A stretch of 64,000 nucleotides of DNA from Pseudomonas_T sp032052615 (GTDB taxonomy: Bacteria > Pseudomonadota > Gammaproteobacteria > Pseudomonadales > Pseudomonadaceae), in assembly GCA_032052615.1 (NCBI GenBank), contig DAMBWF010000002.1, forward strand, positions 186,001 to 250,000. The letters run 5' to 3'. Below are positions 1-8,963 of this stretch, piece by piece (the stretch's first letter is position 1; each line of letters opens with the position of its first letter). Below the pieces are notes generated by a model, which was not told the origin of the DNA, did not search any database, and worked only from the letters and a program-made list of their open reading frames with translations. The translations under genes and the position numbers were made by a program.

Positions 1-146
1 TGGGCCTGGACGACTGCGGGATTATCCGGCCCGGCCTACGCGCCGACTTCGCCCTGTGGGACGTGGAGCACCCCGCGCAACTGGTCTACGAGCCGCTGAC
101 CCCGCGCCTGTGGCGGCGGGTGATGGCTGGGGAGGCGCGACCATGA
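1..146 (+). CDS. hutI: Imidazolonepropionase, C-terminal fragment
   Basis: Only the last 47 codons are inside the window; reading starts at base 3 and stops at TGA 144-146. The peptide has the terminal amidohydrolase pattern of HutI: a GLRADFALWD strand followed by a HPAQLVYE stretch. HutI opens the imidazolone ring to formiminoglutamate, the third step of histidine degradation. Its stop overlaps the start of hutG by ATGA, which supports translational coupling and also the identification, because HutG acts on the next intermediate. The 5' part is outside the window. Confidence 0.8.
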   Translation, partial: GLDDCGIIRPGLRADFALWDVEHPAQLVYEPLTPRLWRRVMAGEARP

Positions 147-1063
147 GCGTGGACATGAGCCCCTGGCAGGGTCGCGTCGATGCCGACGAGGGGCCTCGGG
201 CGCGGCGCTGGCACCAGTGCGTGCGGCCCTTCGCCGATGGCGCCGAGCCGGGTGTCGTCCTGCTCGGCTTCGCCTGCGACGAAGGGGTGCGGCGCAACCA
301 GGGCCGCATCGGCGCCGCCGCCGGTCCGCGGGCGCTGCGCCAGGCCCTGGCCAACCTGGCCTGGCACGGCACGCGGCCGGTATACGACGCCGGTGACGTG
401 GCCTGCCCCGACGAGGACCTGGAGAGCGCCCAGGCGGCCCTGGCGCGACGGGTCGCCGCGCTGATCGAGGCCGGCCAGTCGCCGTTGCTGCTGGGCGGCG
501 GCCACGAGACCGCCTGGGGCAGCTTCCAGGGCCTGGCGGCGGCGCGGCCGGCGGCGCGCATCGGTGTCCTCAACCTGGACGCCCACTTCGATCTGCGCCG
601 CGCCGCCCGCCCCAGTTCCGGCACGCCCTTCGCCCAGATCGCCGACTGGCAGCGGGCCCGGGGCCAGCCCTTCCACTACCTCTGCCTGGGCATCGCCGAA
701 CCGGCCAACAGCGCCGCGCTGTTCGACACCGCCGAGGCCCTGGGGGTGGCCTGGGTCCTCGACGAGGCCATTGACGACGCCCGCCTGCCGGCGCTGCTGG
801 CGCGGGTCGAGGCGTTCTGTGCCAGCCTCGATGCGGTGCAGCTCTCCATCGACCTGGACGTGCTGCCCGCCGCGAGCATGCCGGCGGTCAGCGCCCCGGC
901 CGCTCGCGGCGTGGCCCTGGCCCACGTCGAGGCGATCCTCGACCGGGTCAAGGCCAGCGGCCGCCTGGCCCTGGCCGAGCTGGTGGAGTTCAACCCCCGC
1001 TACGACATCGACAACCACGGCGCGCGTTGCGCCGCCCGACTGCTGTGGCGCCTCGCGCGCTGA
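143..1063 (+). CDS. hutG: Formimidoylglutamase (arginase/ureohydrolase family)
   Basis: Hydrolyses N-formimidoyl-glutamate to glutamate and formamide, the last step of the short histidine pathway. The 306-residue product carries the binuclear manganese motifs of the arginase superfamily: GGGHE near residue 118, DAHFD near 146 and SIDLDV near 235. The open frame extends upstream into hutI, but the ATG at 143 overlaps the hutI stop (ATGA) and gives the usual length (about 310). hutU follows 12 bases later on the same strand, so these genes are almost certainly one operon. The third motif lacks the DP of typical arginases, which I believe is normal for this HutG type. Confidence 0.92.
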   Translation: MSVDMSPWQGRVDADEGPRARRWHQCVRPFADGAEPGVVLLGFACDEGVRRNQGRIGAAAGPRALRQALANLAWHGTRPVYDAGDVACPDEDLESAQAALARRVAALIEAGQSPLLLGGGHETAWGSFQGLAAARPAARIGVLNLDAHFDLRRAARPSSGTPFAQIADWQRARGQPFHYLCLGIAEPANSAALFDTAEALGVAWVLDEAIDDARLPALLARVEAFCASLDAVQLSIDLDVLPAASMPAVSAPAARGVALAHVEAILDRVKASGRLALAELVEFNPRYDIDNHGARCAARLLWRLAR

Positions 1064-1075
1064 CGGAGAGCCCCC

Positions 1076-2755
1076 ATGAGCCACGCCCAACACCCCGCCG
1101 CGCGCACCCTGCGCGCGCCCCACGGCGGCACCCTGCATTGCAAGAGCTGGCTGACCGAGGCCGCCTACCGCATGCTGCAGAACAACCTCGACCCGGCGGT
1201 GGCCGAGCACCCCGAGGAGCTGGTGGTGTACGGCGGCATCGGCCGCGCCGCCCGGGACTGGGACTGCCTGGACGCCATCCTCGAGACCCTGACCCGGCTG
1301 GAGGACGACCAGACCCTGCTGATCCAGTCGGGCAAGCCGGTCGGGGTGTTCCAGACCCATCCCGACGCGCCCCGGGTACTGCTGGCCAACTCCAACCTGG
1401 TGCCCCACTGGGCCACTTGGGAGCACTTCCACGAGCTGGATCGCAAGGGCCTGATGATGTACGGCCAGATGACCGCCGGCAGTTGGATCTACATCGGCAG
1501 CCAGGGCATCGTCCAGGGCACCTACGAAACCTTCTTCGCCGTCGCCGACCGGCACTTCGGCGGCGACCCGAAGGGCCGCTGGATCCTCACCGCCGGCCTC
1601 GGCGGCATGGGCGGGGCCCAGCCCCTGGCGGCGACCATGGCCGGTTTCTGCCTGCTGGCGGTGGAATGCGACGAGACCCGCATCGACTTTCGCCTGCGCA
1701 CCCGCTACCTCGACCACAAGGCCGCCGACCTGGACGAGGCCCTGGCGCTGATCCAGGCCGCCCGCGCCGAGGGCCGGGCGATTTCCGTGGGCCTGTTGGG
1801 CAACGCCGCCGACGTCTACCCCGAACTGGTGGCCCGCGACGTGGTTCCCGACTGCGTCACCGACCAGACCTCCGCCCACGACCCCCTCAACGGCTACCTG
1901 CCCTCGGGCTGGACCCTCGGCCGCTGCCGCGAGGCGCGGTTGCGCCAGCCCGCCGAGGTGATCGCCGCGGCGAAGCGTTCCATGGCGGTGCAGGTGCGCG
2001 CCATGCTGGCGTTCCAGGCGCGCGGCGCGGCGGTGCTGGACTACGGCAACAACATCCGCCAGATGGCCCTGGAGGAGGGCGTGGCCAACGCCTTCGACTT
2101 TCCCGGCTTCGTCCCGGCCTACATCCGCCCGCTGTTCTGCGAGGGCATCGGGCCGTTCCGCTGGGTGGCGCTGTCCGGCGATCCCGAGGACATCCACCGC
2201 ACCGATGCCAAGGTCAAGGAACTGATCCCCGACGACCCGCACCTGCACACCTGGCTGGACATGGCCCGCGCGCGCATCGCCTTCCAGGGGCTGCCGGCGC
2301 GGATCTGCTGGGTCGGCCTGAAGGACCGGGCGCGCCTGGGCCTGGCGTTCAACGAAATGGTCGCCCGGGGCGAGCTGAAGGCACCCATCGTGATCGGCCG
2401 CGACCACCTGGACTCCGGCTCGGTAGCCAGCCCCAACCGCGAGACCGAGGCCATGCGCGACGGCTCCGACGCGGTCTCCGACTGGCCGCTGCTCAACGCC
2501 CTGCTGAATACCGCCGGCGGCGCCACCTGGGTCTCGCTGCATCACGGGGGCGGCGTCGGCATGGGCTTCTCCCAGCATGCCGGGGTGGTGATCGTCGCCG
2601 ATGGCAGCGAGGCGGCGGCGCGCCGCCTCGGCCGAGTGCTGCGCAACGACCCCGCCACCGGCGTGATGCGCCATGCCGATGCCGGCTACGACAGCGCGCG
2701 CCGCTGCGCGCGGGAACAGGGCCTCGACCTGCCCATGCTCGCCCGGGAGCGCTGA
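1076..2755 (+). CDS. hutU: Urocanate hydratase
   Basis: Converts urocanate to imidazolonepropionate using a tightly bound NAD+ as electrophile. The 559-residue length is typical of the family. The NAD-binding GLGGMGGAQP loop lies near residue 175, and the DQTSAHDPLNGY segment and the HHGGGVGMG loop near the C-terminus are family signatures. The start ATG follows a GGAGAG ribosome-binding site. It sits between hutG and hutH with only one base between its stop and the hutH ATG, so the three are co-translated from one message. Cytosolic. Confidence 0.96.
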   Translation: MSHAQHPAARTLRAPHGGTLHCKSWLTEAAYRMLQNNLDPAVAEHPEELVVYGGIGRAARDWDCLDAILETLTRLEDDQTLLIQSGKPVGVFQTHPDAPRVLLANSNLVPHWATWEHFHELDRKGLMMYGQMTAGSWIYIGSQGIVQGTYETFFAVADRHFGGDPKGRWILTAGLGGMGGAQPLAATMAGFCLLAVECDETRIDFRLRTRYLDHKAADLDEALALIQAARAEGRAISVGLLGNAADVYPELVARDVVPDCVTDQTSAHDPLNGYLPSGWTLGRCREARLRQPAEVIAAAKRSMAVQVRAMLAFQARGAAVLDYGNNIRQMALEEGVANAFDFPGFVPAYIRPLFCEGIGPFRWVALSGDPEDIHRTDAKVKELIPDDPHLHTWLDMARARIAFQGLPARICWVGLKDRARLGLAFNEMVARGELKAPIVIGRDHLDSGSVASPNRETEAMRDGSDAVSDWPLLNALLNTAGGATWVSLHHGGGVGMGFSQHAGVVIVADGSEAAARRLGRVLRNDPATGVMRHADAGYDSARRCAREQGLDLPMLARER

Positions 2756-2756
2756 C

Positions 2757-4292
2757 ATGCACGAGCTGAACCTGCGTCCCGGCCGCCTCGGCCTCGCCGA
2801 CCTGCGCCGGGTGGCCCGCGAATCGGTGCGCCTGCGTCTGGACGACGAGGCCCGGGCGGCCATCGCCGCCTCCGCCGCCACGGTTACCGACCTGCTCGGC
2901 GAAGGCCGGGTGATCTACGGCATCAACACCGGCTTCGGCCTGTTGGCCAGCACCCGCATCGCCGCCGCCGACCTGGAGACCCTGCAACGGTCCCTGGTGT
3001 TGTCCCACGCCGCCGGCATCGGCGCGCCCATGGACGAGGCCGCGGTGCGGCTGATGATGGTGCTGAAGATCAACGCCCTGGCCCGGGGTTATTCCGGCAT
3101 CCGCGCCGACGTGCTGGATGCGCTGATTCGCCTGCTGGACGCCGAGGTCTACCCCTGGGTGCCGGCCAAGGGCTCGGTGGGCGCCAGCGGCGACCTGGCG
3201 CCCCTGGCCCATATGAGCGCGCTGCTGCTGGGAGAGGGCGAGGCCCTGCATCGCGGGCGCCGCCTGGCCGCCGTCGAGGCCTTGGCGGTGGCCGGCCTGC
3301 GGCCCCTGAAGCTGGCACCGAAGGAGGGCCTGGCGCTGCTCAACGGCACCCAGGCCAGCACCGCCTTCGCCCTGATCGGGCTGTTCGCCGCCGAGGACCT
3401 GTTCGCCGCGGCGCTGGTCTCCGGCTCGCTGTCGGTGGAGGCGGCCAAGGGCAGCCGGCGCCCGTTCGACGCGCGCATCCACGCGGTACGCGGCCAGCCG
3501 GGGCAGATCGAGGTGGCGGCGGTCTACCGGCGGCTGCTCGATCGCAGCGAGATCGAGGCCAGCCACCACGACTGCGACAAGGTCCAGGACCCCTACTCGC
3601 TGCGCTGCCAGCCCCAGGTCATGGGCGCTTGCCTGGATCAGATGCGGCATGCCGCGCGGGTGCTGGAAATCGAGGCCAACGCCGTGTCAGACAACCCGCT
3701 GGTGTTCCCCGAGGACCGGGACATCCTCTCCGGCGGCAACTTCCACGCCGAGCCGGTGGCCTTCGCCGCCGACAACCTGGCCCTGGCGCTGGCGGAGACC
3801 GGCGCGTTGTCCGAGCGGCGCATGGCGCTGCTGATCGACGCCGGCCTGAGCGGCCTGCCGCCATTCCTGGTGCGCAACGGCGGGGTGAACTCCGGCTTCA
3901 TGATCGCCCAGGTCACCGCCGCCGCCCTGGCCAGCGAGAACAAGAGCCTGGCCCACCCGGCCTCGGTGGACAGCCTGCCCACCTCGGCGAACCAGGAGGA
4001 CCACGTCTCAATGGCCACCTTCGCCGGGCGGCGCCTGCTGGAAATGGCCGAGAACACCGCCGGCATCCTCGCCGTGGAGTTGCTGGCCGCCGCCCAAGGC
4101 GTGGACTTCCGCCGCCCGCTGCGCAGTTCGGCGGCCCTGGAGAGCGCCATCGGCCTGCTGCGGGAGCGGGTGCCGTTCTACGACAAGGACCGTTACTTCG
4201 CCCCGGACATCGCCGCCGCCCGGGACCTGATCGTCGCCGGCGCGTATCTCGATTTCATGCCCGCCGGGCTGTTGCCGAGCCTGCCCGCCTAG
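2757..4292 (+). CDS. hutH: Histidine ammonia-lyase
   Basis: Deaminates L-histidine to urocanate, the first step of the pathway. The 511-residue product contains the GSVGASGDL signature in which Ala143-Ser144-Gly145 cyclise into the MIO electrophile. The N-terminal VIYGINTGFG and the SVDSLPTSANQEDHVSM segments are also HAL signatures. The frame is open further upstream, but the ATG at 2757 directly follows the hutU stop, matches the family N-terminus (MHELNLRPG) and carries the catalytic Tyr region at the expected distance. It is the last gene of the cluster and is followed by a GC hairpin. Confidence 0.97.
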   Translation: MHELNLRPGRLGLADLRRVARESVRLRLDDEARAAIAASAATVTDLLGEGRVIYGINTGFGLLASTRIAAADLETLQRSLVLSHAAGIGAPMDEAAVRLMMVLKINALARGYSGIRADVLDALIRLLDAEVYPWVPAKGSVGASGDLAPLAHMSALLLGEGEALHRGRRLAAVEALAVAGLRPLKLAPKEGLALLNGTQASTAFALIGLFAAEDLFAAALVSGSLSVEAAKGSRRPFDARIHAVRGQPGQIEVAAVYRRLLDRSEIEASHHDCDKVQDPYSLRCQPQVMGACLDQMRHAARVLEIEANAVSDNPLVFPEDRDILSGGNFHAEPVAFAADNLALALAETGALSERRMALLIDAGLSGLPPFLVRNGGVNSGFMIAQVTAAALASENKSLAHPASVDSLPTSANQEDHVSMATFAGRRLLEMAENTAGILAVELLAAAQGVDFRRPLRSSAALESAIGLLRERVPFYDKDRYFAPDIAAARDLIVAGAYLDFMPAGLLPSLPA

Positions 4293-4298
4293 CCCGTC

Positions 4299-4321
4299 GC
4301 CCGCCCCGTCCGGGGGCGGGC
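4299..4321. terminator. Hairpin between hutH and the convergent small gene
   Basis: Nine-base perfect stem (4299-4307 with 4313-4321) and a five-base loop just after the hutH stop. There is no clear T-run on either side. It lies between convergent genes, so it could serve both. Confidence 0.5.
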
Positions 4322-4326
4322 CGGGA

Positions 4327-4512
4327 TCAGTCGTCGTCCGCGTCCCACAGACCGCGATACAGGCACGCCAGCCCGGCCACGAAGGCGATACCGCCCGCGA
4401 TCATCGCCAGCACGCCGCCCGCGCCAAGGGCGCCGCGCGCGTACTGCCAGGCGAGAAACGCCAGGAACGTCCCGACCAGAACGGCGCTGCCCAGCAGCGG
4501 CCTGAGCCTCAT
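4327..4512 (-). CDS. Small two-TM membrane protein, unknown function
   Basis: Encodes 61 residues with two hydrophobic segments (about 8-23 and 30-52) and an acidic WDADDD tail, so it is probably an inner-membrane peptide. I do not recognise the family. It begins 22 bases after the thrB stop on the same strand and could be the last gene of a DUF2782-thrB-small gene transcript. Composition is like the neighbours. Confidence 0.6.
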   Translation of the reverse strand: MRLRPLLGSAVLVGTFLAFLAWQYARGALGAGGVLAMIAGGIAFVAGLACLYRGLWDADDD

Positions 4513-4534
4513 CCCCGGGCGCCAGGAACCGGGT

Positions 4535-5485
4535 TCACAGGGCGATGGGCAGCGGCAGGTCGAGGACCTGCCGGTGGGCCAGGCGTCGGTGGAATTCCTC
4601 GGGGTCGTGGATCAGCACGTCCTGGCCGGCGAAGGCGTCGGCGGCGATCAGCCGCGACAGCCAGAAGCGCACGCAGGCGATGCGCAGCAGGGTCGGCCAC
4701 AGCTCCGCCTCGGCGGCGACGAAGCGGCGGCGGGCGGCGTAGGCGCCGAGGAAGGCCCGGACGTACTCCGGGTGCAGGCGGCCGTCGGGGTGGGAGCACC
4801 AGTCGTTGAGGGTGATGGCCACGTCGTAGAGCATCGGCCCCGAGCAGGCGTTGTAGAAGTCGATCACCCCGGCCAGGTGGGTGCCGTCGAACAGCACGTT
4901 GTCGCGGAACAGGTCGGCGTGCAGGTTGGCCCGGGGCAGCGCCCGTACCCGCTCGGCCTGGGCCTCGATCTCCGCCAGGGCGGCGGCCAGCAGCGGTTGC
5001 GCGTCGGCGCCCAGGCGCGGCAGACGGGCACGGCCCTCGGCCAGCATCCAGTCCAGGCCGCGGTCGCTGCGACGCTCGATGATCCGTTCGCGAGTCGCCA
5101 GGTGCAGGCGTCCCAGCAGGTCGCCCACCGCCGCGCAGTGGGCGGCGTTCGCCTCGCGCACGTGGCGCCCGGCCAGGCGCGGTTGCAGCAGCGCCGGCTT
5201 GCCGGCCAAGTGGCGCAGAGCCGCGCCGTCCGCGTCGCGCAGCGCGTAGGGCACCGGCAGGCCCGCCTCGTGGAGCACGTCGAGCAGGGCGATGAAGAAC
5301 GGCAGGTCGGCGCTGGGGCCGCGTTCCACCAGGGTCAGCACGTACTCGCCGCGCTCCAGGCTGACGAAGAAGTTGCTGTTCTCCGAGCCCTCGGCGATGC
5401 CCTGGAAGTCCTTCAGCCGGCCCAGCCCATAGGGGGCGAGAAAGGTTTCCAAGGCATCGCGTTCGAGGGGGGTGAAGACCGACAT
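4535..5485 (-). CDS. thrB: Homoserine kinase (APH/ThrB2 type)
   Basis: Phosphorylates homoserine for threonine synthesis. The 316-residue protein belongs to the aminoglycoside-phosphotransferase-fold homoserine kinases used by Pseudomonas rather than the GHMP type. Visible signatures are the N-terminal SVFTPLERDALETFL, the catalytic-loop LHADLFRDNVLF near residue 190 and the metal-binding GVIDFYNAC about 20 residues later. The gene next to polA and a DUF2782 protein reproduces the Pseudomonas arrangement I remember (PA5493-PA5495 region). The ATG at 5485 is preceded by an AAGGAA ribosome-binding site. Confidence 0.92.
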   Translation of the reverse strand: MSVFTPLERDALETFLAPYGLGRLKDFQGIAEGSENSNFFVSLERGEYVLTLVERGPSADLPFFIALLDVLHEAGLPVPYALRDADGAALRHLAGKPALLQPRLAGRHVREANAAHCAAVGDLLGRLHLATRERIIERRSDRGLDWMLAEGRARLPRLGADAQPLLAAALAEIEAQAERVRALPRANLHADLFRDNVLFDGTHLAGVIDFYNACSGPMLYDVAITLNDWCSHPDGRLHPEYVRAFLGAYAARRRFVAAEAELWPTLLRIACVRFWLSRLIAADAFAGQDVLIHDPEEFHRRLAHRQVLDLPLPIAL

Positions 5486-5522
5486 AGGGTTCCTTAACTC
5501 GCGCCGGCGCGGCGCGGGATGC

Positions 5523-5807
5523 TTACCAACTGAAGAGTTCCCACTGGGGGATGAGCATGTCCGGGTTGTCCGAGCGGACGAAGTTGCTGTCGCCGTCGGC
5601 GCGCACCAGGAAGTACGGCTTGCCGTGCTTCGGCGTGACCTTGATCGCGTAGAGGAAGCCGTTGACCCGGTATTCCTGGACGGTCTTGTCGCCTTCCTGG
5701 CGGATGGTCACGTCCGGTTCGGGCGTCGCGGCGTCGTCCTCGGCGTGGACGGTCAGCGCGGGGCCGAGCAGCAGGGCGGCGAGCAACAGGCGATTGAGCG
5801 TACCCAT
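5523..5807 (-). CDS. Secreted DUF2782-type protein
   Basis: A 94-residue product with an N-terminal signal peptide (MGTLNRLLLAALLLGPALTV, cleavage probably after HAE) and a small beta-rich domain with the YRVNGFLYAIKVTP and PYFLVRADG strands that mark DUF2782. Function is unknown. The ATG at 5807 is chosen over longer openings because it has an AAGG box five bases upstream and starts the signal peptide. It lies between polA (divergent) and thrB, as in other pseudomonads. Probably periplasmic. Confidence 0.8.
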   Translation of the reverse strand: MGTLNRLLLAALLLGPALTVHAEDDAATPEPDVTIRQEGDKTVQEYRVNGFLYAIKVTPKHGKPYFLVRADGDSNFVRSDNPDMLIPQWELFSW

Positions 5808-5975
5808 GGTAACCTTGTCCTTTTCTCGACGGGGGTCCGGCCATTCTAGCGAGGCCCCGGCGAAAAAGCCCTGCCGTCGTCGGCCGGCCGCCGGCGAACC
5901 GCCGTCGCCACGGGGCTGTCGCATTCACTGTCGCCGGTCCCGCGCCCGGCCCATCGATAAAGGTTGACGCCACCC

Positions 5976-8720
5976 ATGACCCACGCCCCTCTCGTCCTGG
6001 TGGACGGTTCCTCCTATCTCTATCGCGCCTTTCACGCGCTGCCGCCGCTGATGACGTCCACCGGCAAGCCCACCGGGGCGGTGAAGGGCGTGCTGAACAT
6101 GCTGCTGTCCCTGCGCAGGCAGTACCCGGACAGTCCCTTCGCCGTGGTCTTCGATGCCAAGGGGCCGACGTTCCGCGACGAGCTGTTCGCCGACTACAAG
6201 GCCCACCGTCCGCCGATGCCCGACGACCTGCGGAGCCAGGTGGAGCCGCTGCACGCCTGCATTCGCGCCCTCGGCCTGCCGCTGCTCAACGTCGACGGCG
6301 TGGAGGCGGACGACGTGATCGGCACCCTGGCGCGGCGTTGCGCGGCGGCCGAGCGGCCGGTGGTGATCTCCACCGGCGACAAGGACATGGCACAGCTGGT
6401 CTGCCCTTACGTCACCCTGGTCAACACCATGAGCGGCAGCGTGCTGGACGTGGAAGGGGTGAAGGCCAAGTTCGGCGTCGGCCCCGAGCTGATCATCGAC
6501 TACCTGGCCTTGATGGGCGACAAGATCGATAACATCCCCGGCGTGCCGGGGATCGGCGAGAAGACCGCGGCGGCGCTGCTCGGCGGCATGGGTGGCGGCC
6601 TCGAGGTGATCTACGCCAACCTGGAGCAGGTGGCCACGCTGCCGATTCGCGGCGCCAAGTCCCTGGCCGCCAAGCTCGCCGAGCACCGCGAGCAGGCCTA
6701 TCTCTCCTACCAGTTGGCCACCATCAAGCTGGACGTGGCGCTGGACGTGGCCGTCGAGGACCTCGTGGTCGGCGAGCCCCATGTCGAGGCGCTGATGAGC
6801 CTGTACCGGGAGCTGGAGTTCAAGTCCTGGCTCGACGACCTGCTGCGGGACGCCAAGAGCAGCGGCGCGCCCCTGCCGCTGAGCGAGGACGAGGCCGCCA
6901 CCCAGGTGGACACCGACTATTACACCCTGCTGGAGCGCGCCGAGTTCGACGCCTGGCTGGCGCGCCTGGCCGCCGCCGAGCGCTTCGCCTTCGACACCGA
7001 GACCACCGGCCTGGACGCCCAGCAGGCGGCCCTGGTGGGGGTATCCTTCGCCATCGAGCCGGGGCGCGCCGCCTACGTGCCGCTGGCCCACGGCTACATG
7101 GGCGCGCCGGCGCAATTGCCCCTAGAGGAGGTGCTGGACGCCCTCAAGCCGCTGCTGGAAGACCCCGAGCGGCTGAAGATCATGCAACACGGCAAGTACG
7201 ACATGAACATCCTGGCGCGCTACGGCATCGAGCTACGCGGCGTCGCGTTCGACACCATGCTCGAATCCTACGTGCTGGACGCCACCGCCACCCGCCACGA
7301 CATGGACAGCCTGGCGCTCAAATACCTGGGCCACAGCACCATCCGTTTCGAGGACATCGCCGGCAAGGGCGCCAAGCAGCTCACCTTCGACCAGATCGCC
7401 CTGGAACAGGCTGGCCCCTACGCCGCCGAGGACGCCGACGTCACCCTGCGCCTGCACCAGGCACTGTATCCGAAGCTGGAGGCCACGCCGGCCCTGCTCG
7501 ACGTGTTCCGCACCCTGGAGATGCCCCTAGTACCGGTGCTGGCGCGCATCGAGCGCAACGGCGCCCTGGTGGACAAGGATTTGCTGGCAGAGCAGAGCCG
7601 CGAGCTGGGCGAGAAGATGCTGGAGCTGGAACGGCAGGCCTACGAGCTGGCCGGCCAGGAATTCAACCTGGGCTCGCCCAAGCAACTGGGCGACATCCTG
7701 TTCATCAAGCTCGGCCTGCCGGTGATCGCCAAGACCGCCTCTGGCCAGGCTTCCACCGCCGAGGCGGTGTTGCAGGAGCTGGCTGACCAGGATTACCCGC
7801 TGCCCAAGGTGATCATGCAGCACCGCTCCCTGAGCAAGCTCAAAAGCACCTACACCGACAAGTTGCCCCAGCAGATCAACCCGCGCACCGGGCGCATCCA
7901 CACCAGCTACCATCAGGCGGTGACCGCCACCGGGCGGCTGTCCTCCTCCGACCCGAACCTGCAGAACATCCCGATCCGCACCGCCGAGGGCCGGCGCATC
8001 CGCCAAGCCTTCATCGCCCAGCCGGGCTACAAGCTGCTGGCGGCGGATTATTCCCAGATCGAGTTGCGCATCATGGCCCACCTGGCCCAGGACGAGGGCC
8101 TGCTGCACGCTTTCCGCAACGACCTGGACGTGCACCGCGCCACCGCCGCCGAGGTCATGGGCGTGGGCCTGGACGAGGTGACCCACGAACAGCGCCGACG
8201 CGCCAAGGCGATCAACTTCGGCTTGATCTACGGCATGAGCGCCTTCGGCCTGGCCAAGCAGATCGACGTCGCCCGGGGCGAGGCCCAGGCCTACATCGAC
8301 CGCTATTTCATGCGCTACCCCGGCGTGCTGGCCTACATGGAGCGCACCCGCGCCCAAGTGGTCGAGCAAGGCTACGTGGAGACCCTGTTCGGTCGCCGCC
8401 TGTACCTGCCGGATATCCAGTCGAAGAACCAGGGCATCCGCCGCGCCGCCGAGCGGGCGGCGATCAACGCGCCCATGCAGGGCACCGCGGCGGATATCAT
8501 GAAGCGCGCCATGGTGGCGGTGGATGGCTGGCTGCAAGCGTCCGGGGCCGACGCCCGGGTGATCCTGCAGGTCCACGACGAACTGGTGCTGGAAGTGCGC
8601 GAGGACCAGGCCGAGACCGTGCGCGAGGCCCTGCGGCCGTTGATGAGCCAGGCCGCGCAACTGGACGTACCGCTGCTGGTGGAGGCCGGCATCGGCGATA
8701 ACTGGGACGAGGCGCACTGA
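5976..8720 (+). CDS. polA: DNA polymerase I
   Basis: Fills gaps, removes Okazaki primers and takes part in excision repair. The 914-residue protein has the three expected parts: a 5'-nuclease domain (VDGSSYLYRAFHALPP at the N-terminus, EADDVIGTLA), an apparently intact 3'-5' proofreading domain (FDTETTGLD near residue 338), and a family A polymerase domain with motif A DYSQIELR near 690, the O-helix RRAKAINFGLIYG, and motif C VHDELVLEV near 866. An in-frame TTG at 5964 is possible but the AAAGG box abuts it; the ATG at 5976 gives the normal N-terminus. The ErsA sRNA follows on the same strand. Confidence 0.97.
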   Translation: MTHAPLVLVDGSSYLYRAFHALPPLMTSTGKPTGAVKGVLNMLLSLRRQYPDSPFAVVFDAKGPTFRDELFADYKAHRPPMPDDLRSQVEPLHACIRALGLPLLNVDGVEADDVIGTLARRCAAAERPVVISTGDKDMAQLVCPYVTLVNTMSGSVLDVEGVKAKFGVGPELIIDYLALMGDKIDNIPGVPGIGEKTAAALLGGMGGGLEVIYANLEQVATLPIRGAKSLAAKLAEHREQAYLSYQLATIKLDVALDVAVEDLVVGEPHVEALMSLYRELEFKSWLDDLLRDAKSSGAPLPLSEDEAATQVDTDYYTLLERAEFDAWLARLAAAERFAFDTETTGLDAQQAALVGVSFAIEPGRAAYVPLAHGYMGAPAQLPLEEVLDALKPLLEDPERLKIMQHGKYDMNILARYGIELRGVAFDTMLESYVLDATATRHDMDSLALKYLGHSTIRFEDIAGKGAKQLTFDQIALEQAGPYAAEDADVTLRLHQALYPKLEATPALLDVFRTLEMPLVPVLARIERNGALVDKDLLAEQSRELGEKMLELERQAYELAGQEFNLGSPKQLGDILFIKLGLPVIAKTASGQASTAEAVLQELADQDYPLPKVIMQHRSLSKLKSTYTDKLPQQINPRTGRIHTSYHQAVTATGRLSSSDPNLQNIPIRTAEGRRIRQAFIAQPGYKLLAADYSQIELRIMAHLAQDEGLLHAFRNDLDVHRATAAEVMGVGLDEVTHEQRRRAKAINFGLIYGMSAFGLAKQIDVARGEAQAYIDRYFMRYPGVLAYMERTRAQVVEQGYVETLFGRRLYLPDIQSKNQGIRRAAERAAINAPMQGTAADIMKRAMVAVDGWLQASGADARVILQVHDELVLEVREDQAETVREALRPLMSQAAQLDVPLLVEAGIGDNWDEAH

Positions 8721-8772
8721 GCGCGGCCCGAGGGCGGTCTGGGTTTCCGCCGAGCGGTCGATCGGGGCGTTT

Positions 8773-8800
8773 GAACTTTCCCCGGACGCCCACGGTCAGA
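8773..8800 (+). promoter_or_regulatory. Sigma22/AlgU (RpoE-type) promoter of ErsA
   Basis: GAACTT at 8773-8778, a 17-base spacer and TCAGA at 8796-8800 match the AlgU consensus GAACTT-N16/17-TCTGA in all but one base. It is placed correctly for an ErsA transcript starting near 8807. This implies envelope-stress control. Confidence 0.8.
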
Positions 8801-8806
8801 CCCCTG

Positions 8807-8936
8807 GAATGGCTCTGAAGCCCTTCGATGCTCCTTTTGCTGTGTTTAGTGTTGGCAGATATCTGAACCCCGCCCTAGCGGTTCAGTCTTGAACCCCGAA
8901 CTTCCCCCTCCCCATACGAAGCTCGGGGTTTTTTTT
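8807..8936 (+). ncRNA. ersA: ErsA small regulatory RNA
   Basis: The polA-engB intergenic space is where Pseudomonas carries ErsA (the enterobacterial counterpart position holds Spot 42). Here a sigma22-type promoter predicts a start near 8807 and an intrinsic terminator ends with eight Ts at 8929-8936, giving about 130 nt, the known ErsA size. The single-stranded CUUCCCCCUCCCC stretch (8901-8913) is the C-rich seed expected to pair with purine-rich ribosome-binding sites. Known ErsA targets include algC and oprD; algC lies at the other end of this window. The exact 5' end is inferred. Confidence 0.85.
8892..8936 (+). terminator. Rho-independent terminator of ErsA
   Basis: AACCCCGA at 8892-8899 pairs with TCGGGGTT at 8923-8930, enclosing the C-rich seed loop, and runs into eight Ts. 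Typical of an Hfq-binding sRNA 3' end. Confidence 0.88.
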
Positions 8937-8963
8937 GCTCGCGAAAAACTCGCGGGTGCCGCC

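Noticed and set aside
86..2881. Very long open frames antisense to hut genes (over 900 codons)
   Set aside because: Typical of very GC-rich DNA; repetitive composition, no motifs, and opposite to three well-defined hut enzymes.
5964..5975. TTG start for polA four codons upstream of the ATG
   Set aside because: The AAAGG box touches the TTG with no spacing; the ATG gives the family N-terminus.
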